64,000 nt of DNA from Wenjunlia vitaminophila DSM 41686 (GTDB taxonomy: Bacteria; Actinomycetota; Actinomycetes; Streptomycetales; Streptomycetaceae), in the NCBI RefSeq assembly GCF_000380165.1, contig NZ_KB904656.1:45394-109393 (forward strand). The letters run 5' to 3'. The notes under the pieces are model-generated. The model saw nothing but the letters and a program-made list of their open reading frames with translations, was not told where the DNA came from and ran no database searches. Position 1 is the first letter of the stretch, and each line of letters opens with the position of its first letter. Below, in pieces: positions 1 through 7,750 of the stretch. A program made the translations under genes and the position numbers.

Positions 1-2
1 CC

Positions 3-977
3 ACGGTGGACGGCCAGGAGGGCACCGGCTACGCGTACACCATCGGCACCGGGGGCACCTCGGTGCTCGCCCTCCTGCGGGACCACCTCCTGCCCGTCCT
101 GCCCGGCCTGGACGCGCGCAACGTGGAGGCCCTCTGGCAGCGGCTGTTCGCCCTGACCCGGGCGACCACCACCGGCGCCATCACCTCCCTCGCCCTCGCC
201 GCGGTCGACACGGCACTGTGGGACCTGCGCTGCAAGCGCGCGGGCGAGCCGCTCTGGCGGCTGGCCGGTGGCCACCGGCAGGAGGTGCCCGTCTACGACA
301 CCGAAGGCGGCTGGCTCCACCTGCCCACGGAGGAACTCGTCGCATCGGCTGTGCGCGCACAGCGGTCCGGCTGGTCCGGGGTGAAGATCAAGGTCGGCAA
401 GCCGAACCCGGCGGAGGACGCCGAGCGGCTGCGCGCCGTCCGCGAGGCCGTCGGCCCCGCCATGCACATCATGACCGACGCCAACCAGTCCCAGAGCGCG
501 TCCTCGGCGGTCCGGCTCGCCGCCGCACTCGCGCCCTACTCCCCGTTCTGGCTCGAGGAGCCGCTTCCCGCGGACGACGTCAGCGGCCATGCCCGGCTCG
601 CCGCGGCCAGCGGGATTCCGCTCGCCGTGGGCGAGTCGCTGTACTCGCCGATGCAGTTCCGCGCCTACCTGGAAGCCGGTGCCGTCTCCGTGGTGCAGGT
701 CGACGTGGCCCGGGTCGGCGGCATCACCCCCTGGCTGAAGGTCGCACACCTGGCCGAGGCACACAACGTCATGGTCTGCCCGCACTTCCTGATGGAACTC
801 CACGTCAGCCTGGTCGCCGCGGTCAGCAACGGCATGTACGTCGAACACATCCCGCAACTGCGCGCCGTCACCCGGACAGAACTCGCCTTCCGCGAGGGCC
901 GGGCGGTCGCACCGGACGAGCCCGGTATCGGCATCGACTGGGACGCCGACGCCCTCGACGACCGGACCGTGGCATGA
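3..977 (+). CDS. Enolase-superfamily acid-sugar dehydratase, probable L-fuconate dehydratase (5' end cut by window)
   Basis: Mandelate racemase/muconate lactonising enzyme family. The frame is open to the left edge, so the N-terminus is missing; the GTG at base 6 is only the first start codon in the window. The active-site set of the mandelate racemase subgroup is visible: a KxK pair (codons at 384 and 390, VKIKVGK), metal ligands Asp at 477 (TDANQS), Glu at 555 (LEEP) and Glu at 633 (VGES), and a His at 783 (CPHF) paired with the Asp of QVDVARVGG. Such enzymes dehydrate aldonates to 2-keto-3-deoxy acids. The neighbours (fuconolactonase, SDR, fucose-type AKR, LutABC) make L-fuconate the likely substrate. 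The stop overlaps the next gene's start (ATGA). Other aldonates, for example L-rhamnonate or L-galactonate, cannot be excluded. Confidence 0.85.
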   Translation, partial: TVDGQEGTGYAYTIGTGGTSVLALLRDHLLPVLPGLDARNVEALWQRLFALTRATTTGAITSLALAAVDTALWDLRCKRAGEPLWRLAGGHRQEVPVYDTEGGWLHLPTEELVASAVRAQRSGWSGVKIKVGKPNPAEDAERLRAVREAVGPAMHIMTDANQSQSASSAVRLAAALAPYSPFWLEEPLPADDVSGHARLAAASGIPLAVGESLYSPMQFRAYLEAGAVSVVQVDVARVGGITPWLKVAHLAEAHNVMVCPHFLMELHVSLVAAVSNGMYVEHIPQLRAVTRTELAFREGRAVAPDEPGIGIDWDADALDDRTVA

Positions 978-2050
978 GGACCGCCGCCGTGGCACCGGAC
1001 GCGGGCACCGAGGAGCCCCAGACCCCTCCCCGCACCTCGGACCGGCTGCCGTTCTGGGTCAACCAGCGGCTGGGCCTGCTGGTCCTGACCATCGGCCTGG
1101 CCCTGCTGTTCGGGGCGCTGCGCCCGGCGTTCTTCGACGCCAGGCTCGTGCTCTTCCCCCTGCTGCGCGACATCTCGACGCTCACCGTCGTCGCGCTGGC
1201 GCAGATGGTCGTGCTGTCCGTCGGGCACATGAACCTCGCGGTGGGCCGGATGGCCGCGTTCGGCGCGCTGTTCGCCGGCTTCGGCTACGACCGGCTCGGC
1301 CTCCCGCTGCCTCTGGGGCTGCTGCTCTGCCTGGCGGCCGGGGCCGCGATCGGCGCGCTGACCGGCTGGATCATCGCCCGCACCGGAGTGGGCTCCTTCG
1401 TGGTCACCCTCGCCATGGACTTCGCCCTGCTGGGCCTGGTGTCCCTGGCCTACTCCGCGCTCACCGAGAACGCCGCGTTCACGTCCACCCCCGCCGGCCT
1501 CGACGAGTTGCGCGCCTACTCCCTCGCCGACATCTGCGTGGGCCCCGTGTGCGGCTCGCCCGCGATACCGCAGATCGCCCAGTTCACGGTACTCGCCCTG
1601 ATCGCGCTCGGCTTTCTGTACTCCTGCACCCGCATCGGCAGGGAACTGCTGCTCACCGGCGCCAACCCGGCCGCGGCCGAGCTGTCCGGCATCCCCACCA
1701 AGCGGCGCGTCGTCACGGCGCACGCCCTGTCGGGGCTGCTGGCCGCGCTCGCCGGGTTCATGGCCGCCGCCGGCACCGGCACCTTCCGCGCCTCCATCGG
1801 CGACGACTTCATGCTGCCCTCGTTCCTCGGGGCCGTGCTCGGCGGGACCCTGCTCACCGGCGGTGTCGTCTCCGTGGTCGGAGCCCTGCTCGGCACGTCG
1901 CTCGTCGCAGTGATCCGCAAGGGGCTCGACCTCCTGGGCGTGGGCCTGGAGAGCCTGAACATCTACCTCGGCTGTGTCCTGCTGCTCGCCCTCTCGGCCG
2001 ACCGGGTGCGCAACGTCCTCTCCTACCGCAAGGTGGTGCGCTCCACGTGA
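974..2050 (+). CDS. Sugar ABC transporter permease, RbsC-like (first of two)
   Basis: 358 residues, BPD_transp_2 family (ribose/xylose-type carbohydrate uptake). A proline-rich N-terminal tail of about 28 residues is followed by around ten hydrophobic segments. The motifs VALAQMVVLSVGHMNLAVGRMAA and, near the C-terminus, LGGTLLTGGVVSVVGALLG match the conserved loop and GG(T/V) region of RbsC-type permeases. The ATG overlaps the preceding stop and the gene overlaps the next permease by 4 bp, so this pair plus the ATPase is one translationally coupled importer, presumably for L-fucose or a related deoxysugar. The periplasmic-type binding protein is not in the window and probably lies to the left. 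Confidence 0.9.
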   Translation: MRTAAVAPDAGTEEPQTPPRTSDRLPFWVNQRLGLLVLTIGLALLFGALRPAFFDARLVLFPLLRDISTLTVVALAQMVVLSVGHMNLAVGRMAAFGALFAGFGYDRLGLPLPLGLLLCLAAGAAIGALTGWIIARTGVGSFVVTLAMDFALLGLVSLAYSALTENAAFTSTPAGLDELRAYSLADICVGPVCGSPAIPQIAQFTVLALIALGFLYSCTRIGRELLLTGANPAAAELSGIPTKRRVVTAHALSGLLAALAGFMAAAGTGTFRASIGDDFMLPSFLGAVLGGTLLTGGVVSVVGALLGTSLVAVIRKGLDLLGVGLESLNIYLGCVLLLALSADRVRNVLSYRKVVRST

Positions 2051-3126
2051 TCGCGATCCGAAGCCGGAGCGCCGGCGCGGTGCCGGCCCTGCGGCGCTTC
2101 TCCCGCTCCACCGCCATGACGCTGCTGTGTGTCGTCGTCATCGGCTACCTCGCACTCGGCGTGGCCTCGTCCGGTTCCTTCTTCGAAGGCCCCTCCGTAC
2201 GCACCTTCCTGCAGTACCTGGCCACCCCCATCCTCATCGGCCTGGCCCAGATGGTCGTCCTGTGCGTGGGGCAGCTCAACCTCGCCGTCGGCGCCCTCGG
2301 TGGCTTCACCGCCTGTCTGATGGGGGTGCTGATGGCCGACGCGGGGGTGCCCGCGGCTCTGGCGGTGCCGGCGGGGGTCCTCTCTGCCACCCTGATCGGC
2401 CTGCTCACCGGGGTGTTCATCGTGGCCACCCAGATCAACGGCTTCATCGTCACGCTGGGCACCATGACCATCCTGCTGGGCGCCCAGTACCGGCTGACCG
2501 GGACCCGTACCGTCGACGGCTACTCCTCGACGCTGCGCGACCTCGGCCGCGCCGCCCCCCTCAACCTCCCACTGGTCTTCCTCGTGGCGCTGGTCACGGC
2601 CGTGTTGCTGGCGGCCTTCCTCTACCGCGCCACCGCCGGCCGCCGCCTCCTCGCGGCCGGCGGCAACCCGTTGGCGGCACGGCTGTCGGGCATCTCCACG
2701 GACCGGCAGACAGTCCTCGCCCACACGTTGTCCGGGCTGCTCATCGGCCTCGCCGCGCTGACCGCCACCGCGTCGCTGCCCGGCGTCAACCGCAGCGTCG
2801 GCGGCGACTGGCTGCTGCCCAGCTTCGCCGCCCCGATCATCGGGGGCGTCGCGCTCACCGGCGGGTCCGTGGCCGTTCTCGGCACCGTGCTGGCGGCCTT
2901 CGTGATGCGGCTCATCGACGCGGCACGGGCCGAGTTCTCGCTCGACCCCAGTTGGGTCAACTTCCTCATCGGACTGGTCATGCTGGGCACCGTCGTCGGC
3001 GGCCGGCTGCACCAGGGGCACCTCGAAAGGGCCGGCAAGAACCGGCGAACCCCGACCGCGCCCACCGGCGGCGGCACCGCGCCCGCCGCGGACAGCCTCC
3101 TGGCCGGCACCGGAGGTGCCCAGTGA
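2047..3126 (+). CDS. Sugar ABC transporter permease, RbsC-like (second of two)
   Basis: 359 residues, same family as the preceding gene and probably the other half of a heterodimeric membrane channel. The stretch LIGLAQMVVLCVGQLNLAVGALGG corresponds to the RbsC signature (usually V-x-x-G-x-x-DLSVG), and GGVALTGGSVAVLGTVL lies near the C-terminus. It starts with GTG inside the previous stop (GTGA overlap), and its own stop overlaps the GTG of the ATPase gene. The last 40 residues are a soluble Pro/Thr/Gly-rich tail. Confidence 0.9.
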   Translation: MIAIRSRSAGAVPALRRFSRSTAMTLLCVVVIGYLALGVASSGSFFEGPSVRTFLQYLATPILIGLAQMVVLCVGQLNLAVGALGGFTACLMGVLMADAGVPAALAVPAGVLSATLIGLLTGVFIVATQINGFIVTLGTMTILLGAQYRLTGTRTVDGYSSTLRDLGRAAPLNLPLVFLVALVTAVLLAAFLYRATAGRRLLAAGGNPLAARLSGISTDRQTVLAHTLSGLLIGLAALTATASLPGVNRSVGGDWLLPSFAAPIIGGVALTGGSVAVLGTVLAAFVMRLIDAARAEFSLDPSWVNFLIGLVMLGTVVGGRLHQGHLERAGKNRRTPTAPTGGGTAPAADSLLAGTGGAQ

Positions 3127-4673
3127 GCGAGCCGCTCCTCGCATGTGAGGACATCGTCAAGGTCTTTCCCGGCGTACGCGCCCTCGACCAGGTGGGGCTA
3201 CGCCTCCAGGCAGGCACGGTGCACGCGCTGCTCGGCGAGAACGGGGCCGGCAAGTCGACGCTCATCAAAGTGCTGACCGGTGTCCACGCGCCGGACGGCG
3301 GCCGGCTGCGCTGGCAGGGGGACGAGGTGCACCTCCGCTCACCGCTGGAGGCCGGCCGGCTCGGCATCGGCGTCGTGCACCAGGAGCGCAACGTCATTCC
3401 GGGCTTCTCGGTCGCCGAGAACATCACCCTCCAGCAGCCACCCGCCCGCCGCGGGCTCATCAGCCCCGCGGCGATGATCGGGCCCGCCCGCGACTGCCTC
3501 CAGGAACTCGGCCTCGACCTCGACCCGCGCCTGCCCGTCCGTGAGTTGTCGGTGGCCCAACAGCAACTGGTGGAGATCGCCAAGGCCCTCCACACCGACA
3601 GCCGCGTCCTGCTCCTGGACGAGCCGACCGCGTCCCTCTCGCCGGGCGAGGCGGAGCGGCTGTTCGAGGTGATCCGACGGCTGACGGCCCGGGGGACCTG
3701 TGTGGTCTTCGTCAGTCACAAGCTGGAGGAGGTCTTCGCCCTCTGCGACACCGTCACGGTCCTGCGTGACGGCCGTTCCGTCCTGGAGTCCGCGCCCCTG
3801 TCCGAGCACACCCACGACGACATCGTCAGCCTCATGGTGGGCCGTGCCCACGCGGCCACCGCCTTCACGCCCCGCACCGTCGACGCGTCCGGGCCCGCCG
3901 CACTCAGCCTCACCGGCATCGCCACCGCCGCCGGTCACGAGGACGTCTCCTTCGACGTCGCCACGGGAGAGATCGTCGGTCTCTACGGACTGGTGGGCGC
4001 GGGACGCAGCGAACTGGTCAAGGCCGTGCTCGGACTCGACCGGGTTCACTCCGGCGAGGTGCGGGTGCACGGCGAGCCGGCGAGCATCTCCTCGCCCCGC
4101 CAGGCCCTCCACCGCTACGGCATCGGCTACCTGACGGAGAACCGCAAGGAAGAAGGGGTCTTCCTCGACCAACCCATCACGCGGAACATCGCGGTGACCG
4201 TGTGGCGGAAGCTCGCCGGAGCCCTCGGCCAGGTCTCCTCGAAGCGCGAACAGGCCGTCGCCCAGGACCTGGTCGACCGGCTCGGCATCCGGCTCGCCCG
4301 GCTGGGCCAGAACGCCGGCGAACTGTCCGGCGGCAACCAGCAGAAGGTCAGCCTCGCGAAATGGCTGGCCACCGACACCAGACTGCTCATCGTCGACGAG
4401 CCCACCGTGGGCGTGGACGTCCGCACCAAGCACGCCTTCCACGAACTGCTCTGGGAGCTGGCCCGTGACGGCATGCCCATCGTGCTGATCAGCAGCGATC
4501 TCGGCGAGATGGTGACGCTCGCCGACCGCGTGGTCGTCATGGCCGGGCACCGCGTCCGCGGCCAGGTCGCCAACGACCACGACTACGAACGGATGAGCCA
4601 GCGGATCATCCGCCTCATCCACGACAGGCCCGCGCCGGAAGCGGCCGTGGAGAAGGGACGCATGACCCCATGA
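3123..4673 (+). CDS. Sugar ABC transporter ATP-binding protein, RbsA-like, two fused ABC domains
   Basis: 516 residues with the duplicated RbsA/MglA architecture. Domain 1 has Walker A GENGAGKST (residues 38-46), a degenerate signature ELSVAQQQ and Walker B VLLLDEPTASL. Domain 2 has a non-canonical Walker A (GLVGAGRSE), the full signature LSGGNQQK and Walker B LLIVDEPTVGVDV. This asymmetry is typical of carbohydrate-uptake ATPases. It powers the two permeases just upstream. GTG start overlapping the previous stop; its stop overlaps the mutarotase ATG. Confidence 0.93.
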   Translation: MSEPLLACEDIVKVFPGVRALDQVGLRLQAGTVHALLGENGAGKSTLIKVLTGVHAPDGGRLRWQGDEVHLRSPLEAGRLGIGVVHQERNVIPGFSVAENITLQQPPARRGLISPAAMIGPARDCLQELGLDLDPRLPVRELSVAQQQLVEIAKALHTDSRVLLLDEPTASLSPGEAERLFEVIRRLTARGTCVVFVSHKLEEVFALCDTVTVLRDGRSVLESAPLSEHTHDDIVSLMVGRAHAATAFTPRTVDASGPAALSLTGIATAAGHEDVSFDVATGEIVGLYGLVGAGRSELVKAVLGLDRVHSGEVRVHGEPASISSPRQALHRYGIGYLTENRKEEGVFLDQPITRNIAVTVWRKLAGALGQVSSKREQAVAQDLVDRLGIRLARLGQNAGELSGGNQQKVSLAKWLATDTRLLIVDEPTVGVDVRTKHAFHELLWELARDGMPIVLISSDLGEMVTLADRVVVMAGHRVRGQVANDHDYERMSQRIIRLIHDRPAPEAAVEKGRMTP

Positions 4674-4993
4674 AACGCGTCGCGCAGGTCATCCGTGTCC
4701 GCCCGGAGAAGCTCGACGAGTACCGCGAGCTGCACCGCAATGTTCCCCAGCCGGTGCTCGACACGCTCCGCCGCTGCCACATCGCGAACTACTCGATCCA
4801 CCTCCTCGGCGACCGGCTCTTCAGCTACTTCGAGTACCACGGCGACGACCTGGCGGCGGACCTCGCCCGGATGGCCGCCGACGAGCACACCCGGGAGTGG
4901 TGGGAACGCACCGACCCCTGCCAGCAACCCGTCGAGGAGGCCGCTCCCGGCGACTGGTGGACGCCCATGGAACAGGTCTTCCTCATGGAGTAG
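4670..4993 (+). CDS. L-rhamnose/L-fucose mutarotase family protein
   Basis: 107 residues, RhaM/YiiL (DUF718) family, whose members interconvert alpha and beta anomers of 6-deoxyhexoses. The family pattern is clear: RVAQVIRVRPEKLDEYRELH at the N-terminus, NYSIHLLGDRLFSYFEYHGDD in the middle and WW near the end (TREWWERT, GDWWTPMEQVF). The length is right for the family. In the operon it would supply the anomer used by the aldose dehydrogenase. ATG overlaps the ATPase stop. Confidence 0.88.
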   Translation: MKRVAQVIRVRPEKLDEYRELHRNVPQPVLDTLRRCHIANYSIHLLGDRLFSYFEYHGDDLAADLARMAADEHTREWWERTDPCQQPVEEAAPGDWWTPMEQVFLME

Positions 4994-5074
4994 CCGAGCG
5001 GCATGAGCCACCGCCGTACCACCGTCCCTCACACGAGCCGCACAACCGGCCCGCGACCGCAAGGAGAACCACCC

Positions 5075-5212
5075 GTGACCGACCCGCCGCGTCCTGCCGC
5101 CTCCGGCCGGGAGCGCCCCGCAACGACCGTCACCGCCCTGGACACCTACGACATCCGCTTCCCCGACGGCGACTTCCGGGCCGCCGGCCGGAAGGAGAAC
5201 CGGCACCGATGA
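5075..5212 (+). pseudogene. 45-codon stub resembling the N-terminus of a deleted fuconate dehydratase
   Basis: A strong ribosome binding site (AAGGAG at 5061-5066) stands 8 nt before GTG 5075, the arrangement of a genuine gene start. After about 17 linker residues the frame reads VTALDTYDIRFPDG, which resembles the opening of L-fuconate dehydratases (ITALDTYDIRFPTS-like). The homologous stretch ends there; the remaining residues (DFRAAGRKENRHR) run into the SDR ribosome binding site, and the stop overlaps the SDR ATG. I infer a 5' remnant left when a dehydratase gene of about 430 codons was deleted. It could instead be a short leader peptide, but the resemblance and context argue against that. 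Confidence 0.55.
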
Positions 5213-5982
5213 AGGATCTGGCTGGTTTCAGGGCCTTGGTGACGGGCGGCGCCTCCGGTATCGGGCTGGCCACAGCCCGGCTGCTGACCCTGCGCGGCGC
5301 GGAGGTAGCCGTCCTCGACCTGGCACCGCGGGGACTGCCCGCACCGCTGCGCGGCTACCAGGCCGACGTCGCCGACGACGCCTCCGTGCGTGCGGCGGTC
5401 ACCGAGGCCGCCGACGACCTCGGCGGCCTCGACATCCTGGTCAACAACGCGGGCATCGGTGCGGTCGGCACGGTGGAGGACCACGCGGACGCCGAGTGGC
5501 ACCGGGTCCTGGACGTGAACGTGCTCGGTGTGGTCCGGACGACCAGGGCCGCGCTGCCGCTGCTGCGGCACGCGGCGGCAGCCAGGCCGGGCGCCGCGTC
5601 GATCGTGAACGTGTGCTCCATCGCGGCCACCGCCGGCCTGCCGCGGCGTGCTCTGTACAGCGCGAGCAAGGGAGCGGTGCTGTCGCTGACGCTGGCCATG
5701 GCCGCCGACCACGTACGGGAAGGCATCCGCGTGAACTGCGTCAACCCGGGCACCGCGGACACCCCCTGGGTCGGCAGGCTGCTCGACCAGGCCGCCGATC
5801 CCGCGGCGGAACGGGCCGCGCTCGAGGCCCGGCAGCCCCTGGGCCGGCTGGTGACGGCTGACGAGGTGGCGGGCGCAGTGGTCTACCTGGCGAGCCCGTC
5901 CGCGGCCTCGGTCACCGGCACCGCGCTGGCGGTGGACGGCGGCATGCAGGGGCTGCGGCTGCGCCCGGCGGGGCAGCGATGA
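5209..5982 (+). CDS. Short-chain dehydrogenase, probable 2-keto-3-deoxy-L-fuconate dehydrogenase
   Basis: 257-residue classical SDR. The dinucleotide-binding motif TGGASGIG is at residues 12-19, followed by NNAG (LVNNAGIG) and the catalytic Tyr150/Lys154 (YSASK) with the Ser of VCSIA. The C-terminus has the usual VTGTALAVDGG. In the Xanthomonas-type fucose pathway an SDR oxidises 2-keto-3-deoxy-L-fuconate to the 2,4-diketo acid that is then hydrolysed to pyruvate and L-lactate; context supports that role. AAGGAG at 5192-5197 precedes the ATG. No hydrolase for the next step is in the window. Confidence 0.85.
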   Translation: MKDLAGFRALVTGGASGIGLATARLLTLRGAEVAVLDLAPRGLPAPLRGYQADVADDASVRAAVTEAADDLGGLDILVNNAGIGAVGTVEDHADAEWHRVLDVNVLGVVRTTRAALPLLRHAAAARPGAASIVNVCSIAATAGLPRRALYSASKGAVLSLTLAMAADHVREGIRVNCVNPGTADTPWVGRLLDQAADPAAERAALEARQPLGRLVTADEVAGAVVYLASPSAASVTGTALAVDGGMQGLRLRPAGQR

Positions 5983-7007
5983 GCGGCCCCACGCCCCCCG
6001 CCGCCCCCGCCACGCGCCGTGCCGTCCTGGGTGGCAGCGGTGTCGCCGTCACCCGCCTCGGGTTCGGCACGGCGGCCATCGCGGGCCTCTACAGCGAGGT
6101 CGCCGAGGACGAGGCGATCGCGACGATCGAGGCCGCGTGGGATGCGGGCATCCGCTACTTCGACACCGCCCCGCACTACGGCCTGGGCGTGTCCGAACGC
6201 CGGCTCGGCGTCGCCCTGCGCGGCAGGCCGCGGGCGGAGTACACGGTGTCCACCAAGGTTGGACGCGTGCTGGAGCCGATCCCCGGCGCCGCCCACGGCG
6301 ACGACCGGGCGCACGGCTTCTCCGTGCCCGCCACCCACCGGCGGGTGTGGGACTTCAGCTCCGACGGCGTCCGCCGCTCGCTCGAGGACAGCCTCGTCCG
6401 GCTGGGCCTGGACCACGTGGACATCGCCCTGATCCACGATCCCGACGAGCATGCCGAACAGGCGTTTGGCGAGGCGTACCCGGCACTGGAGCGGCTCCGC
6501 GACGAGGGTGTGGTGCGCGCCATCGGAGCCGGGATGAACCAGTCCGCCATGCTCACCCGCTTCGTCGAGGACACCGACGTGGACGTGGTGCTGTGTGCCG
6601 GCCGCTACACCCTGCTGGAGCAGCCCGCCCTGGACGACCTGCTGCCGGCCGCCGCCGCCCGGGGCACCAGCGTGATCATCGGGGGGATCTACAACTCCGG
6701 CCTGCTGGCCGACCCCGCGGCACCTGGCGCCACCTACGACTACGGGGTGGCCCCGCGGCACCTGCTGGACCGGGCACGGGCGAGTGCCGAGGTCACCGAG
6801 GCCCACGGCGTGCCGCTGCGGGCGGCTGCCCTGCACTTCCCCCTCGGCCATCCCGCGGTCGTGTCGGTGCTGACCGGGGCGCGGTCGGTGGAGGAGGTCC
6901 AGGACACGGCGGCCCTGTTCCAGCGTGCGGTGCCCCCGCGGGTGTGGGACGAACTGCACGCGACAGGGCTGCTCCCGCCGGCCGTGCCCGTTCCGGGGAA
7001 GGAGTAG
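5979..7007 (+). CDS. Aldo/keto reductase, probable L-fucose (D-threo-aldose) 1-dehydrogenase
   Basis: 342-residue aldo/keto reductase of the fucose/galactose dehydrogenase branch. The catalytic tetrad is visible: Asp and Tyr in YFDTAPHYGLG, Lys in STKVGR and His in LIHDPDEH. The sequence KVGRVLEP and the acidic IHDPDEHAEQAF loop are typical of D-threo-aldose 1-dehydrogenases, which oxidise L-fucose to L-fucono-1,5-lactone. This would be the first committed step of the pathway, feeding the lactonase at the operon's end. ATG overlaps the SDR stop. Confidence 0.87.
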   Translation: MSGPTPPAAPATRRAVLGGSGVAVTRLGFGTAAIAGLYSEVAEDEAIATIEAAWDAGIRYFDTAPHYGLGVSERRLGVALRGRPRAEYTVSTKVGRVLEPIPGAAHGDDRAHGFSVPATHRRVWDFSSDGVRRSLEDSLVRLGLDHVDIALIHDPDEHAEQAFGEAYPALERLRDEGVVRAIGAGMNQSAMLTRFVEDTDVDVVLCAGRYTLLEQPALDDLLPAAAARGTSVIIGGIYNSGLLADPAAPGATYDYGVAPRHLLDRARASAEVTEAHGVPLRAAALHFPLGHPAVVSVLTGARSVEEVQDTAALFQRAVPPRVWDELHATGLLPPAVPVPGKE

Positions 7008-7009
7008 AC

Positions 7010-7750
7010 GTGCGGATCGCCCTGTTCGTCACGTGCCTCTGCGACACGCTGTACCCGCAGACCGGGAAGGCCGTCGTGGCGCTCCTGGAACGGCTCGGCC
7101 ACCGTGTGGACTTCCCGCGGGCGCAGACCTGCTGCGGCCAGATGCACTTCAACACCGGTTACCGGCCCGAGGCACTGCCGCTGGTGCGCGGCTTCGCCGA
7201 CGCCTTCGCCGGCTACGACGCCGTCGTGACCCCCTCCGCGTCCTGCGCCGGGATGGTCCGCGAACACCACCGCACGCTCGCCGTCCAGTACGGCGAGCCC
7301 GAACTTGCCGCCGCGGTCGATCGGCTGGCACCGCGGGTCCACGAGCTCTCCGAGTTCCTCGTCGACGTGCTCGGCGTCACCGACGTCGGCGCGTACTTCC
7401 CCCATCGCGTCACGTACCACCCCACCTGCCACTCCCTGCGGATGCTGCGCACCGGCGACCGCCCCCTGCGGCTGCTGCGCGCCGTCCGCGGGATCGAACT
7501 CGTCGAACTGCCGGAGGCGGAGAGCTGCTGCGGCTTCGGCGGCACGTTCGCTCTGAAGAACGCCGAGGTCTCCGCCGCGATGCTCGCCGACAAGGTCCGG
7601 CAGGTGAGCGCCAGCCGCGCCGACGTGCTGTGCGCGGCGGACAGCTCCTGCCTCCTGCACATCGGCGGCGGCCTCTCCCGGCTGCGGACGGGGATCGGCA
7701 CCCGGCACCTCGCCGAGATACTGGCCGCCACCGAAGGAGCGGAACGATGA
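7010..7750 (+). CDS. lutA: L-lactate utilisation protein LutA (CCG-domain Fe-S protein)
   Basis: 246 residues, LutA/YkgE family. It carries two CCG domains, each with the characteristic Cys-Cys-Gly (QTCCGQMHF and ESCCGFGGTF), plus further cysteines in CLCDTLYPQTG, TYHPTCHS and AADSSCLLH that complete the cluster-binding sets. LutABC together oxidise L-lactate to pyruvate and pass electrons to the respiratory chain. GTG start 2 nt after the previous stop; its own stop overlaps lutB. Placing lutABC inside a fucose operon fits the L-lactate made by that pathway. Confidence 0.93.
   Translation: MRIALFVTCLCDTLYPQTGKAVVALLERLGHRVDFPRAQTCCGQMHFNTGYRPEALPLVRGFADAFAGYDAVVTPSASCAGMVREHHRTLAVQYGEPELAAAVDRLAPRVHELSEFLVDVLGVTDVGAYFPHRVTYHPTCHSLRMLRTGDRPLRLLRAVRGIELVELPEAESCCGFGGTFALKNAEVSAAMLADKVRQVSASRADVLCAADSSCLLHIGGGLSRLRTGIGTRHLAEILAATEGAER

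Noticed and set aside
5003..5074. Earlier ATG for the dehydratase-like stub
   Set aside because: It has no ribosome binding site, while AAGGAG directly precedes GTG 5075, and the extra residues are unlike the family.
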